34,394 bases of DNA from positions 1 to 34,394 of the forward strand of contig JAKSKZ010000041.1 of assembly GCA_024401475.1 (NCBI GenBank). Direction: 5' to 3'. Below the pieces are notes generated by a model. It had not been told where the DNA came from, did not search any database, and was given only the letters and a program-made list of their open reading frames with translations. Origin of the DNA: Paludibacteraceae bacterium. Lineage in GTDB: Bacteria; Bacteroidota; Bacteroidia; Bacteroidales; Paludibacteraceae. The translations under genes and the position numbers were made by a program. Below are positions 1 to 7,928 of the stretch, in pieces (position 1 is the first letter of the stretch; the number at the start of each line of letters is the position of its first letter).

Positions 1-253
1 GATGTGGGTAGGGAAACTGTTCGCTATATTTTAGGGGTAAATGAAAGAGCCGTGTTGTACCAACTAATGCAGAAAATTCACATTTGCAGTTGTTACAATA
101 GAGTTTTCTCCTATCATAGTTTTGATGATAGATGCCTTTGTGAACACATCCGCAATTTGGACAAACATATCCACCTTTATATTTTGTAGCAACTATAAAA
201 TCAATTGCATCGTTTTCTGTAGGAAATCTTTTAGTAAACTCTAAGAAATTCAT
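1..253 (-). mobile_element. IS1595-family transposase, N-terminal fragment (cut by window edge)
   Basis: Reading the minus strand from an ATG at 253 gives an 84-codon open frame running off the window. It starts MNFLEFTKRFPTENDAIDF and has two zinc-ribbon pairs, CPNC and CNNC, followed by FSALVGT. This is the layout of the N-terminal zinc ribbon of IS1595/ISXO2-type transposases, where the ribbon precedes the DDE/N domain. After the VGT motif the residues (TRLFHLPLKYSEQFPYPH) do not look like the usual family continuation, so this could be a decayed copy, but the catalytic domain is outside the window. I found no convincing terminal inverted repeat in 254-446. The plus-strand reading of the same bases has no family resemblance. 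Confidence 0.6.
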
Positions 254-446
254 AAAAATATACTTTCGTTAAACTTCACTACAAAAATAAGGAATTGAAC
301 TAAATTTTACAAGCCCAAAGTGTATAATTCCGTAATTGTATATGGGAAGCCTCTGAAGACGAGGTTCTACCATTAATGCAAAAATCCAAGCTTTTTTTGG
401 AAAAAATAAAATCTCACCTAACCCCATACATAAACACCTAACCCCA
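254..446. other. Intergenic stretch beside the transposase fragment
   Basis: About 190 bases, AT-rich, with no open frame of note. A short inverted repeat (CCAA, T-rich loop, TTGG) lies near 390-405 and could serve as a weak stop for the lipoprotein gene at 447-1136. No clear transposon end or target duplication can be seen from one side only. Confidence 0.4.
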
Positions 447-1136
447 CTATTTCACCACGGCACGCACAGCTTGTCCCCTTGCCCTACGATTGTAATTGTA
501 CCAATATATCTGATTGTTGTTGAAATATAAATTTCGGGCACAATGTGACTCTGTTCCGATGGAAGAAGACCAATAATTGCCGAGATAATTCACAACGTAT
601 GTTTCAGTCCCATAGCGATGACCTTCGGCTGGCAAGAAAATGGTGTTACCATTCAATTTAGATTTGCCCAACTGACCGGAAACCCCCGATTCGTTGTAAT
701 TGTCCACCCATCTCCATGTGCAGTTCTCTATTAGTTCTTGGTGCTCGTCCATAGTCGGCATTCGCCACAGATTTCCCCATGCTGAAGTTGCTGCATCATC
801 GGCACCCTCTAAAACCTTCTTACCATCTGCATCACCGTAAGCCCTTGACGTGCAATATTTTGTCATCGACTCTTCCGATCCTTTGCACCACAAATAAGAG
901 GTCCAATCATACACCGCCTTCGGTTTCGTTTCGCCCCAAGCAAAATATTCTCCATACTCCTCTGGTTTGTCTGCACCCACATTGCAAGTGGCCCATTTCA
1001 AACCGCTTGGAAGCCCGAGGTCAACATACTCATGACCTCCAACCATATTCGCTTTTGCCAATTTATTTTTTGAAGAACACCCCATCATAAATACTACAAC
1101 TGAGAGTGTTAGCAACAATTCTATTATCTTCTTCAT
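447..1136 (-). CDS. Lipoprotein with FISUMP-type (Fibrobacter major paralogous) domain
   Basis: 229 residues. The N-terminus has a lipoprotein signal: KK, a hydrophobic run, then the lipobox FMMGC with Cys20, so export and lipid anchoring are expected. The mature part opens with the hallmark VDLGLPSGLKWATCNVG, continues with GEYFAWGETKPK, and ends with NYWSSS and a GQAVRAVVK tail. This arrangement is typical of the large FISUMP-like surface protein family of Bacteroides and Prevotella, whose function is not established. The gene stands alone, 187 bases downstream of the M13 peptidase gene on the same strand. I infer a surface-exposed role, possibly binding or structural; the sequence shows no catalytic motif. 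Confidence 0.8.
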   Translation of the reverse strand: MKKIIELLLTLSVVVFMMGCSSKNKLAKANMVGGHEYVDLGLPSGLKWATCNVGADKPEEYGEYFAWGETKPKAVYDWTSYLWCKGSEESMTKYCTSRAYGDADGKKVLEGADDAATSAWGNLWRMPTMDEHQELIENCTWRWVDNYNESGVSGQLGKSKLNGNTIFLPAEGHRYGTETYVVNYLGNYWSSSIGTESHCARNLYFNNNQIYWYNYNRRARGQAVRAVVK

Positions 1137-1323
1137 CGCTTTATGGATTATTTAAGAAGAGACGCCACAAATGTGACGCCTCTACATTACCATTTAACTA
1201 TTACATTATATTTCATTCATAGCCCTTTACGGACTATGCTTTAAAATGTCGCCCCTTCAAGGCTATAGAATACAGAGTTGAAAATCTCCCTAACTTCTTA
1301 ACTCTTAACTCTTAATTCTTAAT
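1137..1323. repeat. Intergenic repeat-like sequence with hairpin
   Basis: The stretch holds a hairpin at 1161-1180 (arms GACGCCACA and TGTGACGCC) that pairs fully only on the minus strand, through G-U pairs. A near-identical hairpin is at 27948-27968, and both are followed by CTACATT. Next come TAGCC/GGCTA-containing GC-rich blocks at about 1220-1265 and an imperfect tandem of TTAACTCTTAA / TTAATTCTTAA at 1292-1325. Such sequences are common between genes in Bacteroidales. I see no gene here. Confidence 0.5.
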
Positions 1324-3336
1324 TCACCAAATGTCCACTCTTTGCTCTTTTGGCAAATAAAGAGAATCGCCAGGCTGAACATTAAATGCCTCATACCAAG
1401 CATCAATATGCGGCAATGTACCGTTTACACGAAGGAAATTGATGGAATGAACATCGGCCTTCGTCAAGTGACGAATAATCTCCTCCGTACTCACGCCGGC
1501 CCACACATTGGCATACGACAAGAAGAAGCGCTGAGCTGGAGAGAAACCGTCCTTCTCCGAAAGCGGATGCTTTTTCATTGCCTTTTGCAAAGCGGTGAAT
1601 GCCACATTCAAACCTCCGTGGTCGGCAATGTTTTCGCCCAAGCAAAGATGGCCATTGGCGTTCAAATCAGGCAACACCTTCAAACTATCGAAATAGACAG
1701 CCAACTGCTCGGCAGGAACTTTGAAACGCTCCACATCCTTCTCGTTCCACCAAACTTTCAGGTTACCCTCCTTGTCGAACTGGCGTCCTTGATCATCAAA
1801 TCCGTGCGTCATCTCATGACCGATAACCACACCTATCGCACCATAGTTACAAGCATCGTCGGCTTGCATATTGAAGAACGGAGGTTGCAAGATACCAGCA
1901 GGGAAACAAATCTCATTGGTTGTTGGGTTATAGTAAGCGTTCACCGTCTGAGGAGACATGTGCCACTCATCACGATCCACAGGTTTGTTATATTTCTTCG
2001 ACTTGCTGAGATTCCAATAGAAACGGGAAGCATTATAATGGTTCTCCACCAACGAAAGAGCTGGGTCAATATTCAAATCGGTCAAATCATCCCATTTATC
2101 GGGAAAACCAATCTTCACATAGAAAGAAGCCAACTTGTCCAAAGCCACCTCCTTCGTACTGTCGCTCATCCATTCTTGCGCCTTAATACGCTCGCCTAAG
2201 GCCTCTTGGAGATTCTTCACCAATTCAAGCATACGCTCCTTATTCTCCTTAGGGAAATACTTCTCGACGTACATCTGACCGACAGCATCGCTCATCACAT
2301 CATCCACATAACTGATGGCACGTTTCCAACGAGGACGAATCTCCTTGGCTCCCGTCAACACTTGGTTGAAGGCGAAATTTTCTTGTACGAAAGCATCACT
2401 CATCAAGTTGGAATATTGGTTGATGACATTCCATTCATAAACCACCTTCAAATCCTCCAAAGGAGTTGTCATCAACAACTCGCACCCCTTACGCACAGGA
2501 GCTATCTGACCTAAATCCACCTCGTTGGTCTGGTCATAAGTATATTGTTTGAAGTAGTTGTTCCAATCAAAATGTGCGGTGGAATCGGACAATTCTGCAA
2601 TTGTCATCTTATGATAGTTCGCCTCAGGATCACGAAGTTCCACGCGAGGCAAATGCACCTTGGCAAGTTCCGTCTCTATACGCAAAACCGTCTCCATACG
2701 CTTTTGAGCCTCCTCTTCCGAAACGCCACAAAGTTTAAAGAGATTTACCACCCTACGCTTGTAAGCCTCACGTACACGAACAGTCTTCTCATCGTTCTCT
2801 ATATAATAGTCGCGTTCACGCAAAGTCAAGCCACCTTGACCGATTTCCACAATATTCATCGAACTATTCTTTGAATCGGCACCCACATAAATGCCGAAGA
2901 ATAGATTGCGATGTTTGGCAGCACAAGTATCGATGAAAGCCTCACGCGTCGTTATGGCACGCACCTCCTCCAAGAAAGGCATGATTGGAGAAGCACCCTC
3001 CTTTTCCAAACGAGTGGTGTCCATATAGAGATTATACAAATCGCCGATTTTCTGAGCAATGCTTCCTTTCGCATTCTGAGCCTTCGCAATAGATGTAATC
3101 AACTCATTGATTTGAAGGATATTCTCCTCCCCCAATTTTCCAAACGAGCCCCAACGAGGATATTCCGCAGGCTGAGGATTGTGGTTAATCCAATTACCCG
3201 TAGCATATTTGAAAAAGTCGTCGCCCGCACGAGCGGTCGTATCCAAATATTCCATTTTGATGCCAGAACCCGTTTCTGGAGGTTGGCACGAAGACAGAGC
3301 CATGGCACACATAGCCCCCAATAAAGATTTGTTCAT
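1324..3336 (-). CDS. M13-family zinc metallopeptidase (neprilysin/PepO type) lipoprotein
   Basis: About 670 residues, the usual length for M13 peptidases. The zinc-binding HExxH is H510-E511-M-T-H514 (counted from the ATG at 3345) in the context VVIGHEMTHGFDDQGRQFD; the third ligand is E571 in GENIADHGG, matching the family's ExxxD motif. The NAYYNPTTNEICFPAGILQPPFF segment just before it is also typical. I prefer the ATG at 3336 over 3345, because MNKSLLGAMCAMALSSC then forms a compact lipoprotein signal with Cys17. The protein should be a lipid-anchored periplasmic or outer-membrane endopeptidase acting on short peptides. It is monocistronic, with a TAAATTTG -7 element at 3379-3386 on the minus strand. 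Confidence 0.92.
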   Translation of the reverse strand: MNKSLLGAMCAMALSSCQPPETGSGIKMEYLDTTARAGDDFFKYATGNWINHNPQPAEYPRWGSFGKLGEENILQINELITSIAKAQNAKGSIAQKIGDLYNLYMDTTRLEKEGASPIMPFLEEVRAITTREAFIDTCAAKHRNLFFGIYVGADSKNSSMNIVEIGQGGLTLRERDYYIENDEKTVRVREAYKRRVVNLFKLCGVSEEEAQKRMETVLRIETELAKVHLPRVELRDPEANYHKMTIAELSDSTAHFDWNNYFKQYTYDQTNEVDLGQIAPVRKGCELLMTTPLEDLKVVYEWNVINQYSNLMSDAFVQENFAFNQVLTGAKEIRPRWKRAISYVDDVMSDAVGQMYVEKYFPKENKERMLELVKNLQEALGERIKAQEWMSDSTKEVALDKLASFYVKIGFPDKWDDLTDLNIDPALSLVENHYNASRFYWNLSKSKKYNKPVDRDEWHMSPQTVNAYYNPTTNEICFPAGILQPPFFNMQADDACNYGAIGVVIGHEMTHGFDDQGRQFDKEGNLKVWWNEKDVERFKVPAEQLAVYFDSLKVLPDLNANGHLCLGENIADHGGLNVAFTALQKAMKKHPLSEKDGFSPAQRFFLSYANVWAGVSTEEIIRHLTKADVHSINFLRVNGTLPHIDAWYEAFNVQPGDSLYLPKEQRVDIW

Positions 3337-3427
3337 ATCATCCATATTTAATCGTTATTCTTTCACTTTACAACAAAGCAAATTTAATAAAATGGAGCGA
3401 ATTTAAGACTGCAAAACAAACATTAGT

Positions 3428-3435
3428 TATCTTTG
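3428..3435 (+). promoter_or_regulatory. Bacteroidetes -7 box for the MBL-fold gene
   Basis: TATCTTTG matches TAnnTTTG and lies 24 bases before the ATG at 3460. No exact TTTG is found at the expected upstream spacing. Confidence 0.5.
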
Positions 3436-3459
3436 TAATAACACACTACAATTTTTTTC

Positions 3460-4269
3460 ATGAAGACAAAACTTAAAATCCTCATAGAGAACACCGTCTT
3501 TCAGCCCGAAGCAAAGGCGGAATTAGGTTTTTCACTCTACATAGAAGCGGAAGACAAGAAAATCCTTTTCGATACCGGCCAAAGCGGTCTCTTTGCAGAC
3601 AATGCAAAACTTTTCGACATCGACGTCGCCTCTATCGACGCTTTGGTTTTGAGCCATGGTCATTACGACCACACTGGCGGATTGGAGCGCTTTCTAACCT
3701 TGAACACCAAAGCCAAGATCTATGCAAAGAGAGGCTACGACCAAGCTAAATATAGTGGAACGGAACGATATATCGGGAAACCTATAAATGTAGAGATTCC
3801 TGCTGATAGACTTGTTTTGGTAGAAAAGCCAACGGAGATTGCGGAAGGCATACACATCATGCCCGAAATCAAGATCTTTAATCAGGACGACACCCATTTC
3901 TCACGTCTGAACAAAATGGAGGAGAACGTATTGACGACCGACCAATTCGACGACGAACTCTACCTCGCCATCATAAAAAGCGGCAAGCTGACCATCGTCA
4001 GTGGTTGTGCCCACAGAGGTATCTCCAACGTGGTTCGTTCTGCCCAAGAGCACTTCCCGCTCCCAATCAACCTCATCTTAGGCGGCATGCACACGCTACA
4101 CGAGGAACCTTCAAAATTGGAACGTTTGGCAGAACAATTCAACCTTCTCAAAACGGAACGCATCGTGCCTTGCCACTGTACTGGCATCAACCAATACGCC
4201 ATTCTGAAATCACACTGCACCTGCCCCGTCGAATATGGGCATATAGGAATGAACGTGTTTATTGAATAA
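3460..4269 (+). CDS. MBL-fold metallo-hydrolase (COG1237-like)
   Basis: 269 residues, cytosolic, no signal peptide. The metal-binding motif HxHxDH is H66-G-H68-Y-D70-H71 within LVLSHGHYDHTGGL. Further ligands are expected at SGCAHRGI (His about 185) and near the C-terminal CHCTG. The opening ILIENT followed by a GFSLYIE strand and ILFDTG is typical of COG1237 proteins, which are often annotated after an archaeal dihydropterin-ribofuranosyl-aminobenzene phosphate synthase. That annotation is not supported for bacteria, so I give no substrate. The gene is isolated: it is divergent from the M13 peptidase gene and convergent with the ATPase gene. Confidence 0.85.
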   Translation: MKTKLKILIENTVFQPEAKAELGFSLYIEAEDKKILFDTGQSGLFADNAKLFDIDVASIDALVLSHGHYDHTGGLERFLTLNTKAKIYAKRGYDQAKYSGTERYIGKPINVEIPADRLVLVEKPTEIAEGIHIMPEIKIFNQDDTHFSRLNKMEENVLTTDQFDDELYLAIIKSGKLTIVSGCAHRGISNVVRSAQEHFPLPINLILGGMHTLHEEPSKLERLAEQFNLLKTERIVPCHCTGINQYAILKSHCTCPVEYGHIGMNVFIE

Positions 4270-4300
4270 AATCAAACAGGGCATCCTTAAAAGTCAAATA

Positions 4301-4337
4301 TTATGCTTTAGAAACATAATGTTTTTAAAACATAATA
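4301..4337. repeat. Right-hand copy of a direct repeat flanking the ATPase gene
   Basis: A 37-bp element matching 5731-5767 at 31 of 37 positions in the same orientation. Shared cores are AAACATAATG and TTTTAAAACATAATA. The core is nearly palindromic (ATTATG, TTTTAAAA, CATAAT), like an operator. This copy overlaps the stop codon and last five codons (INIMF) of the ATPase gene. Confidence 0.8.
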
Positions 4338-5719
4338 TTTATCACATCTTTTGGATAAAACAGATGACAGTCTGATGGCAAAGAAAAGTTGCTATCCAAT
4401 ATCGGTGATTTTAAAAACAGAACAAATTCAAGATGCCTTTTTTTCGCCAAAGGAAGCAAATTCGCTTTTTGTCGAAGTTCATTAAACAAACGCTCAGCAT
4501 ACTCACCTTCCGTCCATTTACATTCTCCTATCAAAAGCGACTTGTCATCTGATTCTGCCACCACATCAATTTCAATCGGAGTTGATTTTTTTGCCATTTC
4601 ATCGAACCCATTACCCCACCAACGGGAAGCCATTCCCCAAACTCTACCAAACAATTCTTGACCACTAACTGCCTGCATACAAAAATGCTCCCACCAAAAC
4701 GAGACATATTCACTAAATGAGGCTTCCAACTTCCTCAATACGGCTTGTCCTCTCCCCATTCCAATCAAACTCCTATTGGGAACCACATAGGCAAAGTAAA
4801 AACTCATGAATGGATCTGCAATTTTATATAGACTCTTTTTGGAATTTTCTTCCTTTTCACCGAAAGGAATCTCTTTATACAAATAGCCCAAGTCTATCAG
4901 TTTCTTCAAAGGACGCGAAAGATCCGTTGCCTTTTTCTCCATCCTCGCCGCTATTTCAGACAAACGATTACACCCATTTCCGATTACCGACAATAAGGAC
5001 TGAGCCTGTGTGCTCTGCGTCATATCATCCAAGAACAACAGATTGGGTTCGTCATACAATGTTCCATTAACATTCAACAAGTGATACTCTAACGCAGAAA
5101 ACAAACTTGATTCTGTTTCCCGTAAAATCCAATATCGCGGCACACCACCCCAAACAGCATACTCTTCAATGGCCTGGACATCGGTCAACCCTAACGCCTC
5201 TTGTATATAAGGCAATCGTAAAGGCAATAGTTTTATAATAGAGGTCGCACGTCCATACAGAGGCTCGGAAGAGTCCAAAATTGCCTTTTCCATCATTTGC
5301 TGGGAAGAGCCACAAATAATAATATTAAACTTTAATGTATTAGAATCTATCAATCGTTGTAAAACCGAAGGCAACTCTGGAGATTGAGATACCAAAAAAG
5401 GGAATTCATCAAGGCATAGGGTAAATCGTCGATTAGCACGATGATTTAAAGAGGTGAACAAAGCATCCCACGACGGATATTTCACCGCATCAAAGTCAGG
5501 AAAAGAATCTGACAAAGCCATAGCCAACAACTCTCGCTGAACGGGTTGTTCCGATTTATCCGCCATAAAATAGACGTCTTCATCGTTCAAAACCAACTTT
5601 ACCAATGTTGACTTTCCTATTCTTCGCCTACCATAAATAGCCACAAAAACTGAAGAAGATGATTCTTGCAAAACTCTTCTCAGCCTTTTCTGTTCATCCT
5701 TTCTATCAACTATTTGCAT
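4325..5719 (-). CDS. AAA+ ATPase of the archaeal-ATPase/DUF234 family
   Basis: 464 residues. The Walker A motif is GRRRIGKST at residues 30-38, and the Walker B motif is LCLDEFPFL with D104-E105. A sensor-like segment IIICGSSQQMM follows near 140, then a winged-helix region (SEIAARMEKKATDLSRPLKKLIDLGYLYKE) near 265-295. The C-terminal DUF234 part contains a nuclease-like EIDVVAE...LLIGECKW (about 390-415), with D and E-x-K in the positions seen in PD-(D/E)xK folds. The family is abundant in archaea and Bacteroidetes and its function is unproven; mobile or toxin-like roles have been suggested. The gene has its own promoter and lies between two direct repeats, one of which overlaps its 3' end. 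Confidence 0.88.
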   Translation of the reverse strand: MQIVDRKDEQKRLRRVLQESSSSVFVAIYGRRRIGKSTLVKLVLNDEDVYFMADKSEQPVQRELLAMALSDSFPDFDAVKYPSWDALFTSLNHRANRRFTLCLDEFPFLVSQSPELPSVLQRLIDSNTLKFNIIICGSSQQMMEKAILDSSEPLYGRATSIIKLLPLRLPYIQEALGLTDVQAIEEYAVWGGVPRYWILRETESSLFSALEYHLLNVNGTLYDEPNLLFLDDMTQSTQAQSLLSVIGNGCNRLSEIAARMEKKATDLSRPLKKLIDLGYLYKEIPFGEKEENSKKSLYKIADPFMSFYFAYVVPNRSLIGMGRGQAVLRKLEASFSEYVSFWWEHFCMQAVSGQELFGRVWGMASRWWGNGFDEMAKKSTPIEIDVVAESDDKSLLIGECKWTEGEYAERLFNELRQKANLLPLAKKRHLEFVLFLKSPILDSNFSLPSDCHLFYPKDVINIMF

Positions 5720-5730
5720 ACCTCAATAAA

Positions 5731-5767
5731 TTATGTTACGCAAACATAATGCTTTTAAAACATAATA
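5731..5767. repeat. Left-hand copy of the direct repeat, in the ATPase promoter
   Basis: The partner of 4301-4337. It starts 12 bases upstream of the ATPase ATG (5719) and contains the -7 box TATGTTTG read on the minus strand. A protein that bound this near-palindrome would block the promoter. Confidence 0.8.
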
Positions 5768-5772
5768 CCAAA
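5741..5772 (-). promoter_or_regulatory. Promoter of the ATPase gene
   Basis: On the minus strand, TTTG (5772-5769), a 20-base spacer and TATGTTTG (5748-5741) match the Bacteroidetes sigma consensus. The start site would be near 5733, giving a leader of about 14 nt. Confidence 0.7.
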
Positions 5773-5785
5773 TTTCCAAATAAAA

Positions 5786-5812
5786 TAGCCGATGCAAAGT
5801 CTGCACCGGCTA
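5786..5812 (-). terminator. Intrinsic terminator after the PurF-like gene
   Basis: An 11-bp stem (TAGCCGGTGCA with TGCATCGGCTA, one G-U pair) with a 5-base loop, followed by TTTTATTT on the minus strand. It lies 28 bases after the PurF-like stop and just before the ATPase promoter. Confidence 0.8.
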
Positions 5813-5839
5813 CTCTTTATAAGGCTTTTCGTGCTAAAA

Positions 5840-7249
5840 TCAATCAAAATAGCTTGATCCGTCGAAACAGTGCGTACAGATTTGCTCTTTTGGCAAACCG
5901 ATAGCCTCAACCAAGTCTTCGATAGTACTAAACTTCAATGAGCTCAAGTTGAATGATTGACGAATCTCCTCCACCAAACGGTTATATTCTGGAGAGTTGG
6001 TTGTCTTGTACTTGTCCAAGTTCTTATTATGGTCGCCCTCGAACTTTTGGATGATTCTACGAGTAATCAAGTCCAAGTCGCTGTTCTTTGAAGCGAAATT
6101 CAAGAATTCGCAAGGATAAATCAACGGAGGACAAGAGATACGCATGTGTACCTTCTTTGCACCATAACGGAAGAGAGCCTCCACGTTGTCTTGCAACTGA
6201 GTACCACGAACGATAGAGTCGTCGCAGAAGATCACCTCGCTATCCTTCAACAACTGCTTGTTAGGGATCAACTTCATCTTGGCGATAAAGCTTCTGATGT
6301 CTTGAGTTGCAGGGGTAAAGCTACGAGGCCATGTTGGCGTATATTTGATGAGCGCACGCTTGTAAGGAATACCCTTACCTGCCGCATAACCAATAGCGAA
6401 ACCGACACCTGAATCAGGAATACCAGCCACAAAATCAGCCTTGCAATCGTCCTTCTTACCCATCAAGCAACCTGCACAGTAACGAGAGCAGTCAACGTTC
6501 ACATTCTCGTATGTAGAGACAGGATAACCGTAGTAAACCCACAAGAAAGAGCAAATCTGCATCTTCTTGTTTGGTGCACGCATTTGCTTGTATCCATCAG
6601 CCGTAATCTCCATGATTTCACCAGGACCCATATTGTAAACTGGCTCGAAGCCCAAGTTGTGGAAAGTACAAGACTCACAAGAAACAGCATGAGCATCAGG
6701 CTTTTCTGCAATCAACATCGGAGTACGGCCCAATTTATCACGAGCTGCCACGATTTTGTCCTCCATCAACATCAACAAAGAGCAAGATCCCTTCACCTTA
6801 TTGAACACGTTCTCGATACCCTCCTTAATTGTCGGTTTGTCGATAATAAGCAAGGAGATCAACTCTGTTTGGTTGATACGTCCGGAACTCAACTCCGAGA
6901 AATGCATATTCTTGGCAAGTAGTTCGGCTGCCAACTCCTCCGCATTGTTAATGCAGGCAATAGTAACCAAAGCGAATTTACCCAGATGTGAGTTGAGGAC
7001 AATAGGTTGTGCATCCGTGTCGCTAATGACACCCACACCGGCCTTGCCCTTGAACTTAGGAAGATCTGGTTCGAACTTTGTTCTGAAATAAGAATTCTCC
7101 AAATTGTGGATGCTACGCGTGAAACCGATAGTCTCGTCGTACATAGACATACCACCACGCTTGGTTCCCAAGTGAGAATTGTAGTCTGTTCCGTAGAACA
7201 AATCAGCTACGCAATTCTTCTTTGAAATTGTGCCAAAAAAACCGCCCAT
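5840..7249 (-). CDS. PurF-like amidophosphoribosyltransferase paralog lacking the Cys nucleophile
   Basis: 469 residues with an N-terminal Ntn glutaminase-like domain and a C-terminal phosphoribosyltransferase domain. The PRPP loop is VIFCDDSIVRGTQL with D343-D344. Canonical PurF needs an N-terminal Cys after Met removal; here the start is MGGFFGTISKKNC, so Gly takes that place and glutamine hydrolysis by the usual route is not expected. Cysteines matching the 4Fe-4S ligands of the Bacillus enzyme are plausible: CAGC near 265-280, YPCEF near 380, and C458/C461 in CTHCFDG. Bacteroidales carry this short form alongside a longer canonical PurF. It may use ammonia, pair with another glutaminase, or be regulatory. 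It is monocistronic, bounded by terminators at 5786-5812 and 7288-7321. Confidence 0.85.
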   Translation of the reverse strand: MGGFFGTISKKNCVADLFYGTDYNSHLGTKRGGMSMYDETIGFTRSIHNLENSYFRTKFEPDLPKFKGKAGVGVISDTDAQPIVLNSHLGKFALVTIACINNAEELAAELLAKNMHFSELSSGRINQTELISLLIIDKPTIKEGIENVFNKVKGSCSLLMLMEDKIVAARDKLGRTPMLIAEKPDAHAVSCESCTFHNLGFEPVYNMGPGEIMEITADGYKQMRAPNKKMQICSFLWVYYGYPVSTYENVNVDCSRYCAGCLMGKKDDCKADFVAGIPDSGVGFAIGYAAGKGIPYKRALIKYTPTWPRSFTPATQDIRSFIAKMKLIPNKQLLKDSEVIFCDDSIVRGTQLQDNVEALFRYGAKKVHMRISCPPLIYPCEFLNFASKNSDLDLITRRIIQKFEGDHNKNLDKYKTTNSPEYNRLVEEIRQSFNLSSLKFSTIEDLVEAIGLPKEQICTHCFDGSSYFD

Positions 7250-7287
7250 AATATTATTTGTTTATAAAAGTTTTCAATCCACAAAAA

Positions 7288-7321
7288 AAGCTTCGCATAC
7301 GCATAGACGCATACAAAGCTT
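7288..7321 (-). terminator. Intrinsic terminator after the exonuclease gene
   Basis: A long stem of about 14 pairs with G-U pairs (AAGCTTTGTATGCG with CGTATGCGAAGCTT) followed by seven U on the minus strand. It overlaps the exonuclease stop codon (7320-7322) and ends DUF5063-exonuclease transcription before the PurF-like gene. Confidence 0.85.
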
Positions 7322-7928
7322 AAACATTACCTAAATTGTCCGCATTAGCTTGCAATGAATTCAAATGGATGAAGATTTCCCTTGTTGTCCAAGCATCCAA
7401 AGCTGCATAAGCGATTTGCCTTTCGGTCATAAGCGGAGCCTCCCAATTGGATAGGCGTTGTGCTTTCGATATGCGTTTGCCGAATATGATGGCATAGATC
7501 TTGGTCAAGCTATTCTCCTCAATTCCAAACGATTTCACATAATTCTGCAAATCAAGAAAGTTGCCCGGCTCGATAGCCGCCCTCCTGTTCAACGCACGAA
7601 AATCATCTCTGAGCGAGAGTCCGATTTTCATGACAGCCTTATCTTTCAAGAATTCAAGCAAGCAAGGAGGGATTCCGATGACATTCAGTCTGAAAAGGAA
7701 ACAAACGTCTGCCGTGCTAATCTGCATCAAAGCGACTTGATTTGAACGACCTTTTACGAAAGATGGCTTTGTCTCTGTATCGAAGCCGACAACCGACTGC
7801 GTCCTCAAATAGTTCACAGCCTTTTCTGCATCGGGCAATGTCTGAATGACATAGGCCCTGCCATTATACACCTCGGCTGGACAAGCAGAGAGTTCCTCTT
7901 TCGATATTTTATTCTTCAAATCCATCAA
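7320..7928 (-). CDS. DEDDy-type 3'-5' exonuclease (RNase D/WRN-like)
   Basis: 202 residues. The acidic catalytic set is visible: D50 and E52 in VGFDTETKP, D109 in GLSLRDDFRAL, and Y174/D178 in AYAALDAWTT. The Tyr before the last Asp places it in the DEDDy class of RNase D, WRN and DNA polymerase proofreading domains. It lacks HRDC or helicase domains. Its start overlaps the end of the DUF5063 gene by 20 bases, so the two are translated from one message. DUF5063 next to a short exonuclease is a recurring Bacteroidetes arrangement as far as I recall. The substrate (structured RNA or DNA ends) is not shown by the sequence. Confidence 0.88.
   Translation of the reverse strand: MMDLKNKISKEELSACPAEVYNGRAYVIQTLPDAEKAVNYLRTQSVVGFDTETKPSFVKGRSNQVALMQISTADVCFLFRLNVIGIPPCLLEFLKDKAVMKIGLSLRDDFRALNRRAAIEPGNFLDLQNYVKSFGIEENSLTKIYAIIFGKRISKAQRLSNWEAPLMTERQIAYAALDAWTTREIFIHLNSLQANADNLGNV

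Noticed and set aside
4..189. Plus-strand open frame of 61 codons
   Set aside because: It lies opposite the transposase zinc-ribbon frame, which has a recognisable motif; the plus-strand frame has none.
1342..3324. Several plus-strand open frames of 100-285 codons
   Set aside because: All lie antisense to the M13 peptidase gene, whose catalytic motifs are intact; their composition (many Arg, His, Leu, Ile) is that of antisense frames.
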